Shown: piece by piece, positions 56,893-64,000 of the stretch | Layout: each line of letters starts with the position of its first letter | Position numbering within the stretch: position 1 is the stretch's first letter | Source of the DNA: G963663735 sp963663735 | GTDB taxonomy: Bacteria > Acidobacteriota > UBA6911 > RPQK01 > JAPXNP01 | Direction: 5' to 3' | Length of the DNA: 64,000 nt | NCBI GenBank assembly: GCA_963663735.2 | Contig: CAXXHN010000001.1 | Location: forward strand, 558,001 to 622,000 | Position numbers and translations under genes: made by a program | The notes under the pieces: model-generated | The model's input: only the letters and a program-made list of their open reading frames with translations | Database searches by the model: none | Told to the model about the DNA's origin: nothing

Positions 56893-57900
56893 ATGATCAA
56901 ACAAAACATTTATTCCCGCATCGGCCCACTGGCATTATTATTTGGCACGGTCATCCTGGCAGGAGGTCTCGGATTTAAAATAATTGAAGGATGGACCTGG
57001 TTAGAGTCAATCTACATGGCTGTCATAACCGTAACCACGGTAGGATTCAGCGAGGTCCATCCCTTGTCCACGCATGGTAGGTTGTTTACGGCCTGCCTGA
57101 TAATCGCAGGTGTCGGCATAATCACCTATTCATTTCCCATAGTTATCAGGTACCTTTTTGAAGGTGAACTACGGGGAGTAATCAAAGCAAAAAAAATGAA
57201 AAAATACATTAGTTCCCTTTCCAACCATTTTGTTGTTTGCGGTTACGGCGCTATAGGACGCCAGATCTGCGCCCAGCTTAAAAAGGAGCACCGGGAAGTT
57301 GTTGTAGTGGAACATGATCATGCAGTATTCCTGCAGGCTGAAGCTGCGGGAGTACATGCCATTGAAGGAGATGCGTGCAGCAATGAAATTCTGAAGGCAT
57401 CAGGTATCGAACAAGCCCTGGGCCTGGTTGTTGCCACTAACGAAGACTCCACTAATCTCCTGGTAGTAATCACAGCCAGGGGCATCCGGTCGGACCTGCA
57501 CATAGTAGCAAGGACTAATCGGGAAGAGGTAACCGGCAAACTACTGCGGGCCGGTGCCGATAAAGTCCTTTTCCCCCAGGTTATTGCAGGGAGCCGTATG
57601 GCCCAGCTCCTGACCCGGCCCGGTATATGTGAATTTCTTGATGTAGTATTTCAGGATTCCCAACTGGAACTGACTCTTGAGCGGTTACCTGTCGAACCTG
57701 GGTCACAGGTAGAAAATCTTTCCATATTGAAAGCGGGAATCAGAGAAAAAAGCGGGGTAACCGTAATAGGAATGACTAAGCCGGATGGAACAGTGACATC
57801 AATGGTTACACCAGAAATGGTGCTGAGCACCAATGATACTGCCATAGTCCTGGGTACAAAAGTGCAGATGGAAAAGGCAAGGGTCCTGTTTTCCGGATGA
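56893..57900 (+). CDS. Potassium channel protein with RCK domains
   Basis: A 335-residue two-helix channel subunit. Helix 1 (about 11-30), the filter TTVGFSEVHP (48-57, TVGF in place of TVGYG) and helix 2 (about 63-85) precede an RCK_N domain with GYGAIGRQIC and a C-terminal RCK_C (TrkA_C) domain. This is the MthK/Kch-like layout. RCK domains bind nucleotide or calcium. It stands alone, convergent with purN. Confidence 0.92.
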   Translation: MIKQNIYSRIGPLALLFGTVILAGGLGFKIIEGWTWLESIYMAVITVTTVGFSEVHPLSTHGRLFTACLIIAGVGIITYSFPIVIRYLFEGELRGVIKAKKMKKYISSLSNHFVVCGYGAIGRQICAQLKKEHREVVVVEHDHAVFLQAEAAGVHAIEGDACSNEILKASGIEQALGLVVATNEDSTNLLVVITARGIRSDLHIVARTNREEVTGKLLRAGADKVLFPQVIAGSRMAQLLTRPGICEFLDVVFQDSQLELTLERLPVEPGSQVENLSILKAGIREKSGVTVIGMTKPDGTVTSMVTPEMVLSTNDTAIVLGTKVQMEKARVLFSG

Positions 57901-57978
57901 TTTTACCGGTCGCCTGGCCTGAATTTTCCTGGAGACTGGGTTGTAAAGATACAGCATCCGGCTCGGGAAAAATCCGGG

Positions 57979-58590
57979 TTAGGATTTATTCCTGTTAATG
58001 ATCAAGCGCCGCCCCTCAATGGAATAATTCCCCTCGCACATTATCCGGAGGGCTTCAGGGTAAGCCTGATGTTCCTGAACCAGTATCCTGGCTGAAAGAA
58101 TATCAATGGTATCGGAAGGAAGAACCGGGACCTGCCTCTGGACTATTATCGGGCCGTGATCAAGTTTTTCATCTACTAAGTGGACAGTGCATCCAGCAAC
58201 CTTGACACCCCATTCCAGGGCCTGCTGCTGAGCATGAAGCCCCGTAAAGGAAGGGAGTAATGCCGGGTGTATGTTGAGAATTCTCATGGGAAAACGGGAA
58301 ACAAAATAACTGCTCAATAACCTCATGAAACCAGCCAGGCATACAAGATCCACTTCAGCTGCTTCCAGTTCCCTGACTACCTCCCGGTCGAATTCCTCCC
58401 TGTCTCTGCCCTTGGAAGGAATACAGAGCGTTTTGTAGCCCCGTTCAGCAGCGGATTTCAATCCAGCAGCATTCTCAATATTGGAAATAACAAGGACGAT
58501 TTCCGCAGGGATATCTCCTCGGGCAACGGCGTCAGATAATGCCAGAAAATTTGATCCCCTGCCGCTTAACAAAACAGCTACTTTTTTCAT
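57979..58590 (-). CDS. purN: Phosphoribosylglycinamide formyltransferase
   Basis: Transfers formyl from formyl-tetrahydrofolate to GAR in purine synthesis. It starts with VLLSGRGSNF, and has the conserved RILNIHPALLPSFTG and the catalytic aspartate in VDEKLDHGPII. 203 residues. Its ATG overlaps the purM stop in ATGA, so the two are coupled. Confidence 0.97.
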   Translation of the reverse strand: MKKVAVLLSGRGSNFLALSDAVARGDIPAEIVLVISNIENAAGLKSAAERGYKTLCIPSKGRDREEFDREVVRELEAAEVDLVCLAGFMRLLSSYFVSRFPMRILNIHPALLPSFTGLHAQQQALEWGVKVAGCTVHLVDEKLDHGPIIVQRQVPVLPSDTIDILSARILVQEHQAYPEALRIMCEGNYSIEGRRLIINRNKS

Positions 58591-59642
58591 GATAGAACTA
58601 CCTTGCCTGTCCCACTTACTACCTCGCCGAGGATAACCGGTTTTTCACCTTTCGAACTCAGCATACTCATCACCTGCTCCTCGGCCGAATTCTTAACGAT
58701 CAAAATCATTCCAATTCCCATATTAAAAGCACTGAACATTTCCCGGTTTTCAATATTGCCCTGCTCCCGGATAAACTTGAATACCTTCGGAATTTCCCAG
58801 GAGGAACAATCAACTACCGCATCGAGTTCACCGGTAAGAGCCCTGTTGAGGTTGCCTGGTATACCTCCCCCGGTTATATGGGCCATACCATGAAGGAATC
58901 CGGTTGAAAGCAAAGGTTTGATTGAAGGCAGATAGTTTTTATGCGGGGTAAGAAGTTCATCTCCCACAGTTTTTCCCAGTTCCTCAACCCAGGTGTCTGC
59001 CCCCATTCCGAGTTCTTCAAAGAAAAGTTTTCTGGCCAGTGAATATCCGTTTGTGTGCAAACCGGTGGAAGGGAGGCCGATTAAAACATCTCCCTCACGA
59101 ACCATTTCAGGATCAAGCAGCCTTCTTCGGTCGGCGATGCCCACGATAAATCCTGCCAGGTCATACTCTCCGGGTTGATAAAAGTCCGGCATTTCAGCTG
59201 TCTCGCCTCCGATCAGAACACAGCCGGCTTCTCTACACCCTCTGGCCAGACCCTCAACAATATCACCTATAACTGAAGGGTCCAGTACTCCTGTTGCAAT
59301 ATAATCCAGGAAGAAAAGGGGTTCGGCTCCCATGACAAGGATGTCGTCAGTACAGTGTGAAACCAAATCCACCCCGACTGTATTATGTCTGCCGGTCATG
59401 AAGGCAAGCTTCAGTTTAGTGCCAACTCCATCAGCACTTGAGACGAGAACAGGATCTGAGTATCCTCCCAGGTCAGGCTTGAAAAGACCGCCAAAAGAAC
59501 CGATTCCACTTAAAACTGAGGAATTAAAAGTAGATTCAGCCAGTTTTTTTATCCTGCCCTTGGCCTGATCAGCTTTTTCTATAGACACTCCGCTGTCACT
59601 ATAGGTCAGGCCCCGGCGGGTCCCGGCTTTCTCTTCGTTCAT
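58587..59642 (-). CDS. purM: Phosphoribosylformylglycinamidine cyclo-ligase
   Basis: Forms AIR from FGAM with ATP. Motifs: TYSDSGVSIEKAD near the N-terminus, VSSADGVGTKLKLAF, and LIGGETAEMPDFY. ATG 59642 is preferred because GGAG lies about 9 bases upstream; ATG 59657 is in frame. 351 residues. It lies 67 bases after purF in the order purF-purM-purN. Confidence 0.97.
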   Translation of the reverse strand: MNEEKAGTRRGLTYSDSGVSIEKADQAKGRIKKLAESTFNSSVLSGIGSFGGLFKPDLGGYSDPVLVSSADGVGTKLKLAFMTGRHNTVGVDLVSHCTDDILVMGAEPLFFLDYIATGVLDPSVIGDIVEGLARGCREAGCVLIGGETAEMPDFYQPGEYDLAGFIVGIADRRRLLDPEMVREGDVLIGLPSTGLHTNGYSLARKLFFEELGMGADTWVEELGKTVGDELLTPHKNYLPSIKPLLSTGFLHGMAHITGGGIPGNLNRALTGELDAVVDCSSWEIPKVFKFIREQGNIENREMFSAFNMGIGMILIVKNSAEEQVMSMLSSKGEKPVILGEVVSGTGKVVLS

Positions 59643-59708
59643 AATAATCTGCTCCATAAAACCAATATTGGCAACCGGACCGGGCCAGCCAGGCCGGACA
59701 TTTACTAC

Positions 59709-61157
59709 TTATTTATAGATTTCATTTATCACTGATAACTTTGGATTCCTGCAGTTCTCATTATCCTCAAACAGACGGCCCTGCTCAATATCAGATTTAA
59801 TTGAAATCGGATAATCCTGATTAAAACAGGCGCGGCAAAAATCGTCATGAGCCTCAACTGAGTCAAGCAAACCCTCAAGAGACAGATATGCCAGGCTGTC
59901 CGCGGTAATGAATTCTCTGATTTCATCCAGGGTTTTGTTGTTGGCAATCAGCTCCTCGCAGGTAGGAGTGTCAATACCATAAAGGCATGGCGCAATAGTA
60001 GGCGGGGAACTGATCCTGAAATGTACCTCGCTGGCACCGGCGGACCTGACCATCTGGACTATCTTTTTGCTGGTGGTACCCCTGACAATCGAATCATCAA
60101 TCATCACAACCCTTTTGCCTTTGAGCATCTCTCTTACCGGATTGAGCTTGACCTTGACTCCAAAATGCCTTATTGACTGCTTGGGCTCAATAAAAGTGCG
60201 GCCGACGTAATGGTTCCTGATGAGCCCGAAATTAAAAGGAATCCCCGATTCTTCAGCATATCCGAGTGCTGCAGTCACCCCGGAATCAGGAACCGGAATT
60301 ACAATATCAGCGTCTACATGGGTTTCACGGGCCAACTGGCGCCCCATTCTCCTTCTCATCTCGTTGACACTACGCTCAAATACCAGGCTGTCGGGTCGGC
60401 TGAAATAAACGTGCTCAAAAACGCAGTGGGCCGGCTGTACATCAGGTTTAGTGTAAAGTGACGTCAGGCCATCCTTGTCAATCTTCAACACTTCTCCGGG
60501 TTTAATATCTCTTATGTACTCCGCGCCGATTAAATCAAAAGCGCAGGTTTCCGAAGCCAGCACGTATCCACCTTCGCTTCGGCCCAGGCACAGCGGTCTT
60601 ACTCCGTACTTGTCCCTGATAGCATAAAGCGCCTTAGCTGAAAGCAGCAGCAGGGAATAGGCTCCCCTGAGTCTCTTGAGCACTTCGATAAGGGCCTCAT
60701 CCCTGTTGGGCAAAGGACAGCGGGCGAGGAGGTGAAGAATAACCTCGGTATCTGATGTGGACTGGAAAATGGCACCGTCACGCTCAAGCTCCCTTTTCAA
60801 TGATTCAGCGTTCACCAGGTTACCGTTATGAGCCAGAGCCACCGCACCCCGCCAGCACTCAGATACTATCGGCTGAACATTGGACGGGATACTCTCTCCC
60901 GACGTTGAATATCGCACATGCCCAATAGCACTTTTGCCTTCCAGTGCTTCCAGATTTCCGGCGGTAAAAACGTCAGCAACGTGACCCATCCCCCGGGCCC
61001 TGTAAAATTCCTTGCCGTCGGAACTGACAATGCCAGCGGATTCCTGCCCTCGGTGCTGGAGTCCATACAACCCGAGGTAGGTCAGGCGAGATGCTTCTTC
61101 GTGATTAAATATGCCGAAAACACCACATTCATCATGAAATTTATCATCAAGAATCAA
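59709..61157 (-). CDS. purF: Amidophosphoribosyltransferase
   Basis: First committed step of purine synthesis. The catalytic cysteine is Cys11 in DECGVFGIF, so a ten-residue propeptide is removed. The PRPP motif VVMIDDSIVRGTT is present, and three cysteines near the C-terminus (CLY, CEE, and CRACFNQD) suggest the iron-sulphur-type enzyme of Bacillus. The start is TTG 61157 with GGAG upstream. 482 residues. It heads the purFMN operon and diverges from ruvA. Confidence 0.97.
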   Translation of the reverse strand: MILDDKFHDECGVFGIFNHEEASRLTYLGLYGLQHRGQESAGIVSSDGKEFYRARGMGHVADVFTAGNLEALEGKSAIGHVRYSTSGESIPSNVQPIVSECWRGAVALAHNGNLVNAESLKRELERDGAIFQSTSDTEVILHLLARCPLPNRDEALIEVLKRLRGAYSLLLLSAKALYAIRDKYGVRPLCLGRSEGGYVLASETCAFDLIGAEYIRDIKPGEVLKIDKDGLTSLYTKPDVQPAHCVFEHVYFSRPDSLVFERSVNEMRRRMGRQLARETHVDADIVIPVPDSGVTAALGYAEESGIPFNFGLIRNHYVGRTFIEPKQSIRHFGVKVKLNPVREMLKGKRVVMIDDSIVRGTTSKKIVQMVRSAGASEVHFRISSPPTIAPCLYGIDTPTCEELIANNKTLDEIREFITADSLAYLSLEGLLDSVEAHDDFCRACFNQDYPISIKSDIEQGRLFEDNENCRNPKLSVINEIYK

Positions 61158-61213
61158 AATTATTTACTCCAAGAACCTGACTCATTTCCAGGTTTGTTTA
61201 GATGAGGATGCAG

Positions 61214-61253
61214 TTAAAACTGTATTATAACAGGTGGACACGTACAGTTTTAA
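61214..61253 (-). promoter_or_regulatory. Inverted repeat and -10 box in the purF promoter region
   Basis: A perfect 11-bp inverted repeat, TTAAAACTGTA (61214-61224) and its complement at 61243-61253. On the minus strand a TATAAT sits between the arms at 61229-61224, so one arm would cover the -35 region and the other the start of the transcript. It is placed as an operator for purF would be. No PurR box is claimed. Confidence 0.5.
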
Positions 61254-61352
61254 ATCACTGTACGCTCATTAAGGCAGCTGCAATAAAAAAAAGGAAAGAT
61301 TAGTCCTGCCCCTTCCAGGGAAAATCAGTTCCTGTTCAATAACCGCTCCTGC

Positions 61353-61381
61353 CTGTTTATGGCGTACCGTTCTTCTATAAT
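61353..61381 (+). promoter_or_regulatory. Candidate ruvA promoter
   Basis: TATAAT at 61376-61381 with a poor -35 match (CTGTTT) 17 bases upstream. The predicted transcript would start only about 8 bases before the ruvA ATG, a nearly leaderless message. Confidence 0.35.
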
Positions 61382-61395
61382 CGGGTTAATAAAAT

Positions 61396-61992
61396 ATGTT
61401 TGCTAATCTATCCGGAAAACTGATTCATAAAAGTACCGAATACCTGATTATAGATGTAGGTGGTGTCGGTTACCGGGTCCAGGCCCCTCTTTCAACCTAT
61501 TACGAACTGGGTGAGGAAGGAACCAATGTTTCTCTCAGGATTCATACAGTAGTCAGAGAGGATTCAATAACACTGTATGGATTCCTGACAGAAGATGAAA
61601 AATTAATTTTTACCCATGTTATACAGGTCTCAGGAATCGGCCCTAAAACAGGGATTGGTTTATTATCCGGCCTGTCGGCGGGGGAATTCGTGAAGGCTGT
61701 AATCATGGAAGATGCCGGCAGAATCTCCGGTGTGCCTGGAATCGGGAAAAAAACAGCTGAACGGATAATCCTGGAACTGAAGGATAAACTCAAGAAGCTA
61801 TCCCTTACTTCCGGTTACAGCACAACAGCTGGGGAAATCTCTCCGCTGCAGGAAGATGTGCTGTCAGCCCTGGTGAACCTGGGGTACCAGAAAAACAGGG
61901 CAGAGAAAGCAGTCGCTGCTATTATCAGGGAGCATGCCCCGGAACGCTTTGATGATTTACTGAGAAAGACGCTGAAAAAACTTTCCGGCTGA
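61396..61992 (+). CDS. ruvA: Holliday junction branch migration protein RuvA
   Basis: Tetrameric junction-binding subunit of RuvAB. MFANLSGKLI opens domain I; domain II has VSGIGPKTGIGLLSG and VPGIGKKTAERIILELKDKL, both HhH motifs; domain III is the C-terminal helix bundle that contacts RuvB. 198 residues. Five bases separate it from ruvB. Confidence 0.97.
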   Translation: MFANLSGKLIHKSTEYLIIDVGGVGYRVQAPLSTYYELGEEGTNVSLRIHTVVREDSITLYGFLTEDEKLIFTHVIQVSGIGPKTGIGLLSGLSAGEFVKAVIMEDAGRISGVPGIGKKTAERIILELKDKLKKLSLTSGYSTTAGEISPLQEDVLSALVNLGYQKNRAEKAVAAIIREHAPERFDDLLRKTLKKLSG

Positions 61993-61997
61993 ACAAT

Positions 61998-63026
61998 ATG
62001 AAAATTGATGACAGAATAATAGACCCCAATGAAACCGAGGAGGAAGTTTATCTGGAGAACAGCCTTCGCCCCAAGAATCTCAGGGACTTTGTTGGCCAGA
62101 AACAAGCCCGGGAACATCTTTCAATCGGGATTGAGGCAGCCAAGCAGAGAAACGAAGCACTGGACCATGTTCTCCTTTATGGCCCTCCGGGGCTGGGAAA
62201 AACAACCCTGGCCCAGATCGTAGCCAACGAAATGGGCAGCAATTTCAGGTCAACCGCCGGCCCGGCAATTGAAAAACGCGGGGACCTGGCCGCCATCCTG
62301 ACCAACATATCCGAAGCTGATGTGTTGTTCATTGATGAAATCCACAGGCTCCATCCTGCTGTAGAGGAAATTCTTTACCCGGCAATGGAGGATTTCCAGA
62401 TTGATATCATTATCGGGGAAGGGGCGGGAGCCCGGTCAATTAAGATTGATATCCCTCCCTTCACCCTGGTAGGGGCAACCACCAGGACAGGACTGCTTAC
62501 CTCTCCGCTGCGCTCCCGTTTCGGAATAATTCAACGCCTGGATTTCTATGACCAGAAAAATCTGATAAAAATTATCCTTCGTTCCGCTGAAATACTGGAC
62601 GTTGAAATTGAAAAATCCGGGGCGGAAGAAATCGCCAAGCGCAGCAGGGGCACACCCAGGATTGCCAACCGGCTGCTGAGGAGGGTGAGGGACTATGCCC
62701 AGGTTCGAGGTCAAGGAAGGATTTCCCAGGAAGTCTCCTCTGAGGCGCTGGAACTGATGAATGTGGACAAAAACGGGCTGGATGATATCGACAGGCGCCT
62801 CCTGGTCACCATAATTGAAAAATTTAATGGGGGACCGGTAGGGCTGAGTACTCTCTCGGCCGCGATAAGTGAAGAAAAAGATGCCATTGAAGATATCTAT
62901 GAGCCCTACCTGATCCAGATGGGTTTTCTCTACCGGACTCCCAGGGGCAGAATAGCAACAAGGTCTGCATATGAACACCTGGGGATTCCCGTAAGCCCCG
63001 CCACGGCAAGGCTGTTCGATCTTTAA
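61998..63026 (+). CDS. ruvB: Holliday junction branch migration helicase RuvB
   Basis: AAA+ motor of branch migration. LRPKNLRDFVGQKQAREHL, Walker A GPPGLGKTTLA, Walker B LFIDEIHRL, sensor GATTRTGLLTSPLRSRFG and the C-terminal winged helix ending GRIATRSAYEHLG are all normal. 342 residues. RuvC is not in the window. Confidence 0.98.
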   Translation: MKIDDRIIDPNETEEEVYLENSLRPKNLRDFVGQKQAREHLSIGIEAAKQRNEALDHVLLYGPPGLGKTTLAQIVANEMGSNFRSTAGPAIEKRGDLAAILTNISEADVLFIDEIHRLHPAVEEILYPAMEDFQIDIIIGEGAGARSIKIDIPPFTLVGATTRTGLLTSPLRSRFGIIQRLDFYDQKNLIKIILRSAEILDVEIEKSGAEEIAKRSRGTPRIANRLLRRVRDYAQVRGQGRISQEVSSEALELMNVDKNGLDDIDRRLLVTIIEKFNGGPVGLSTLSAAISEEKDAIEDIYEPYLIQMGFLYRTPRGRIATRSAYEHLGIPVSPATARLFDL

Positions 63027-63043
63027 ATCCGCCTGAAGCTGGG

Positions 63044-63078
63044 AAATTCTAAAATCGAAACTCGAAATCTTAAAGTTA
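63044..63078. repeat. Degenerate 7-bp periodic repeat, 5 units
   Basis: Units AAATTCT, AAAATCG, AAACTCG, AAATCTT, AAAGTTA follow directly after ruvB. Period seven is exact. Confidence 0.55.
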
Positions 63079-63160
63079 GATCAACAGAATATCGGACGGA
63101 GCCATATCCTGCTTCGAATTTATGATTCAGTGCTTCCCGCTGCGCGGGGCGGCCCTGTCC

Positions 63161-63188
63161 GCAACCCGCGACACGCAACCTGAAACTA
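63161..63188. repeat. Degenerate 7-bp periodic repeat, 4 units
   Basis: Units GCAACCC, GCGACAC, GCAACCT, GAAACTA in the same ruvB to MoxR spacer. A different core from the other runs but the same period. Confidence 0.5.
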
Positions 63189-63233
63189 TTCCAGTGATGG
63201 AAAGCACTAAGTAATCGTGCTATCCTGTTGCAA

Positions 63234-64000
63234 ATGAAGGAACAATTCGAAAGGATTTCAGCAAAAATATTAGCGCTCCAGGAATCCATACAGAAAATTA
63301 TCAAAGGAAAACCTGAAGCAGTTGAACTGGCCATTGTTACTCTGCTTGCCGGAGGGCACCTGCTGATTGAAGATGTGCCCGGCGTCGGAAAGACCACGCT
63401 GGCGCACGCCCTGGCCCGATCCTTTGACTGCGAATTTCACCGGATTCAGTTTACGAGTGACCTGCTCCCTTCGGATCTAACAGGCATTTCGATGTATAAC
63501 CAGGCCAGTGGTAAATTCGAATTTCATAAGGGTCCACTTTTTTCCAACATAGTATTAGCTGATGAAATAAACAGGGCTACGCCGAAGACACAGAGCGCGC
63601 TGCTGGAAGCAATGAGCGAAGGGAATGTTTCAACTGAAGACCGTACCCTTCCTCTCCCGGAACCATTTATGGTTTTAGCCACCCAGAACCCGATTGAACA
63701 TGTTGGGACCAACCCACTTCCTGAATCCCAGATGGACAGGTTTTTAATAAAGACAAACATGGGTTATCCGTCCGAAAAAGATGAAAAGGAAATCCTGAGA
63801 TCCGGCATCGGTTACGGTTCAGCCCACAGTCTCAAGCCCGCTATCACGATTGGAGAAATCCTGGAAGCCCGGGACCTCGCATCCAGGGTTAGAATTGAAG
63901 AAGTGCTCCTGGATTACCTGATGAGCCTGGTGACAGCTACCCGTAACAGCAAGTATCTCTCCCTGGGTGTAAGTACCAGGGGCGCGGGCGCCCTTTATAA
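63234..64000 (+). CDS. MoxR family AAA+ ATPase (cut by window end)
   Basis: The frame is open from ATG 63234 to the end of the window, 255 codons. Walker A is DVPGVGKTT (47-55), followed by IQFTSDLLPSDLTG, Walker B VLADEINRA and QSALLEAMSEG, all MoxR signatures. MoxR ATPases act as chaperones, usually next to DUF58 and VWA-domain proteins, which would lie beyond the window. No clear ribosome binding site. Confidence 0.93.
   Translation, partial: MKEQFERISAKILALQESIQKIIKGKPEAVELAIVTLLAGGHLLIEDVPGVGKTTLAHALARSFDCEFHRIQFTSDLLPSDLTGISMYNQASGKFEFHKGPLFSNIVLADEINRATPKTQSALLEAMSEGNVSTEDRTLPLPEPFMVLATQNPIEHVGTNPLPESQMDRFLIKTNMGYPSEKDEKEILRSGIGYGSAHSLKPAITIGEILEARDLASRVRIEEVLLDYLMSLVTATRNSKYLSLGVSTRGAGALY

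Overview
The window is an ordinary chromosomal stretch of a Gram-negative-type bacterium with roughly even base composition. Three large TonB-dependent receptors, two of them of the Oar/carboxypeptidase-regulatory-domain type expanded in Acidobacteriota and Candidatus Aminicenantes, plus lipoproteins and an M1 metallopeptidase, point to an acidobacterial or aminicenantial heterotroph. This assignment is inferred from gene content only. Several housekeeping genes (fabF, yceD, purF, hupE-like) start with TTG behind good ribosome binding sites, and era starts with GTG. I see no phage, insertion sequence or CRISPR array.

Layout. 0-7 kb: a minus-strand housekeeping run (family-4 uracil-DNA glycosylase, era, coaBC, rpoZ, gmk, yicC, MsbA-like exporter). 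7.4-11.4 kb: plus-strand mtnA, a lipoprotein coupled to tsaD, a small unknown protein, and an aldo/keto-reductase-like protein lacking the catalytic residues. 11.5-19.1 kb: two near-identical 1120-residue Oar-like receptors in a 4034-bp direct repeat, each with its own terminator. 19.4-24.4 kb: endonuclease III-like glycosylase, RmuC, polyprenyl glycosylphosphotransferase and a PHP-domain protein, all minus strand. 24.7-26.6 kb: two convergent paralogous exported proteins of unknown family and tRNA-Arg(CCG). 27-29.7 kb: a homocysteine methyltransferase domain protein and a RACE-type activator of corrinoid enzymes. 30-37.5 kb: a third receptor with an extra C-terminal domain, two SNF-type sodium symporters, an unknown protein and a Crp/Fnr regulator. 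37.7-48.9 kb: minus-strand ribD, a CorC-like protein, ybeY, a PgpH-like HD receptor, then fabF-acpP-fabG-fabD-rpmF-yceD and a dGTPase. 48.9-52.5 kb: a DUF6702-like / M1 peptidase / HupE-UreJ-like module. 52.8-54.3 kb: a two-gene pair resembling C-glycoside deglycosidase alpha and beta subunits. 54.4-57.9 kb: tRNA-Ile(GAU), a candidate structured RNA, a lipoprotein acetolactate decarboxylase, a short-chain dehydrogenase and a potassium channel. 58-64 kb: purF-purM-purN on the minus strand, diverging from ruvA-ruvB and a MoxR ATPase cut by the window end.

The most interesting accessory item is the putative C-glycoside deglycosidase pair, whose large subunit carries an export signal while the small one does not. 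Other points worth following are the duplicated receptors with different upstream regions, the apparent pseudo-enzyme of the aldo/keto reductase fold, the metallopeptidase/HupE module, a family of degenerate 7-bp-periodic intergenic repeats at five places, and an unassigned branched RNA structure near 54.67 kb.
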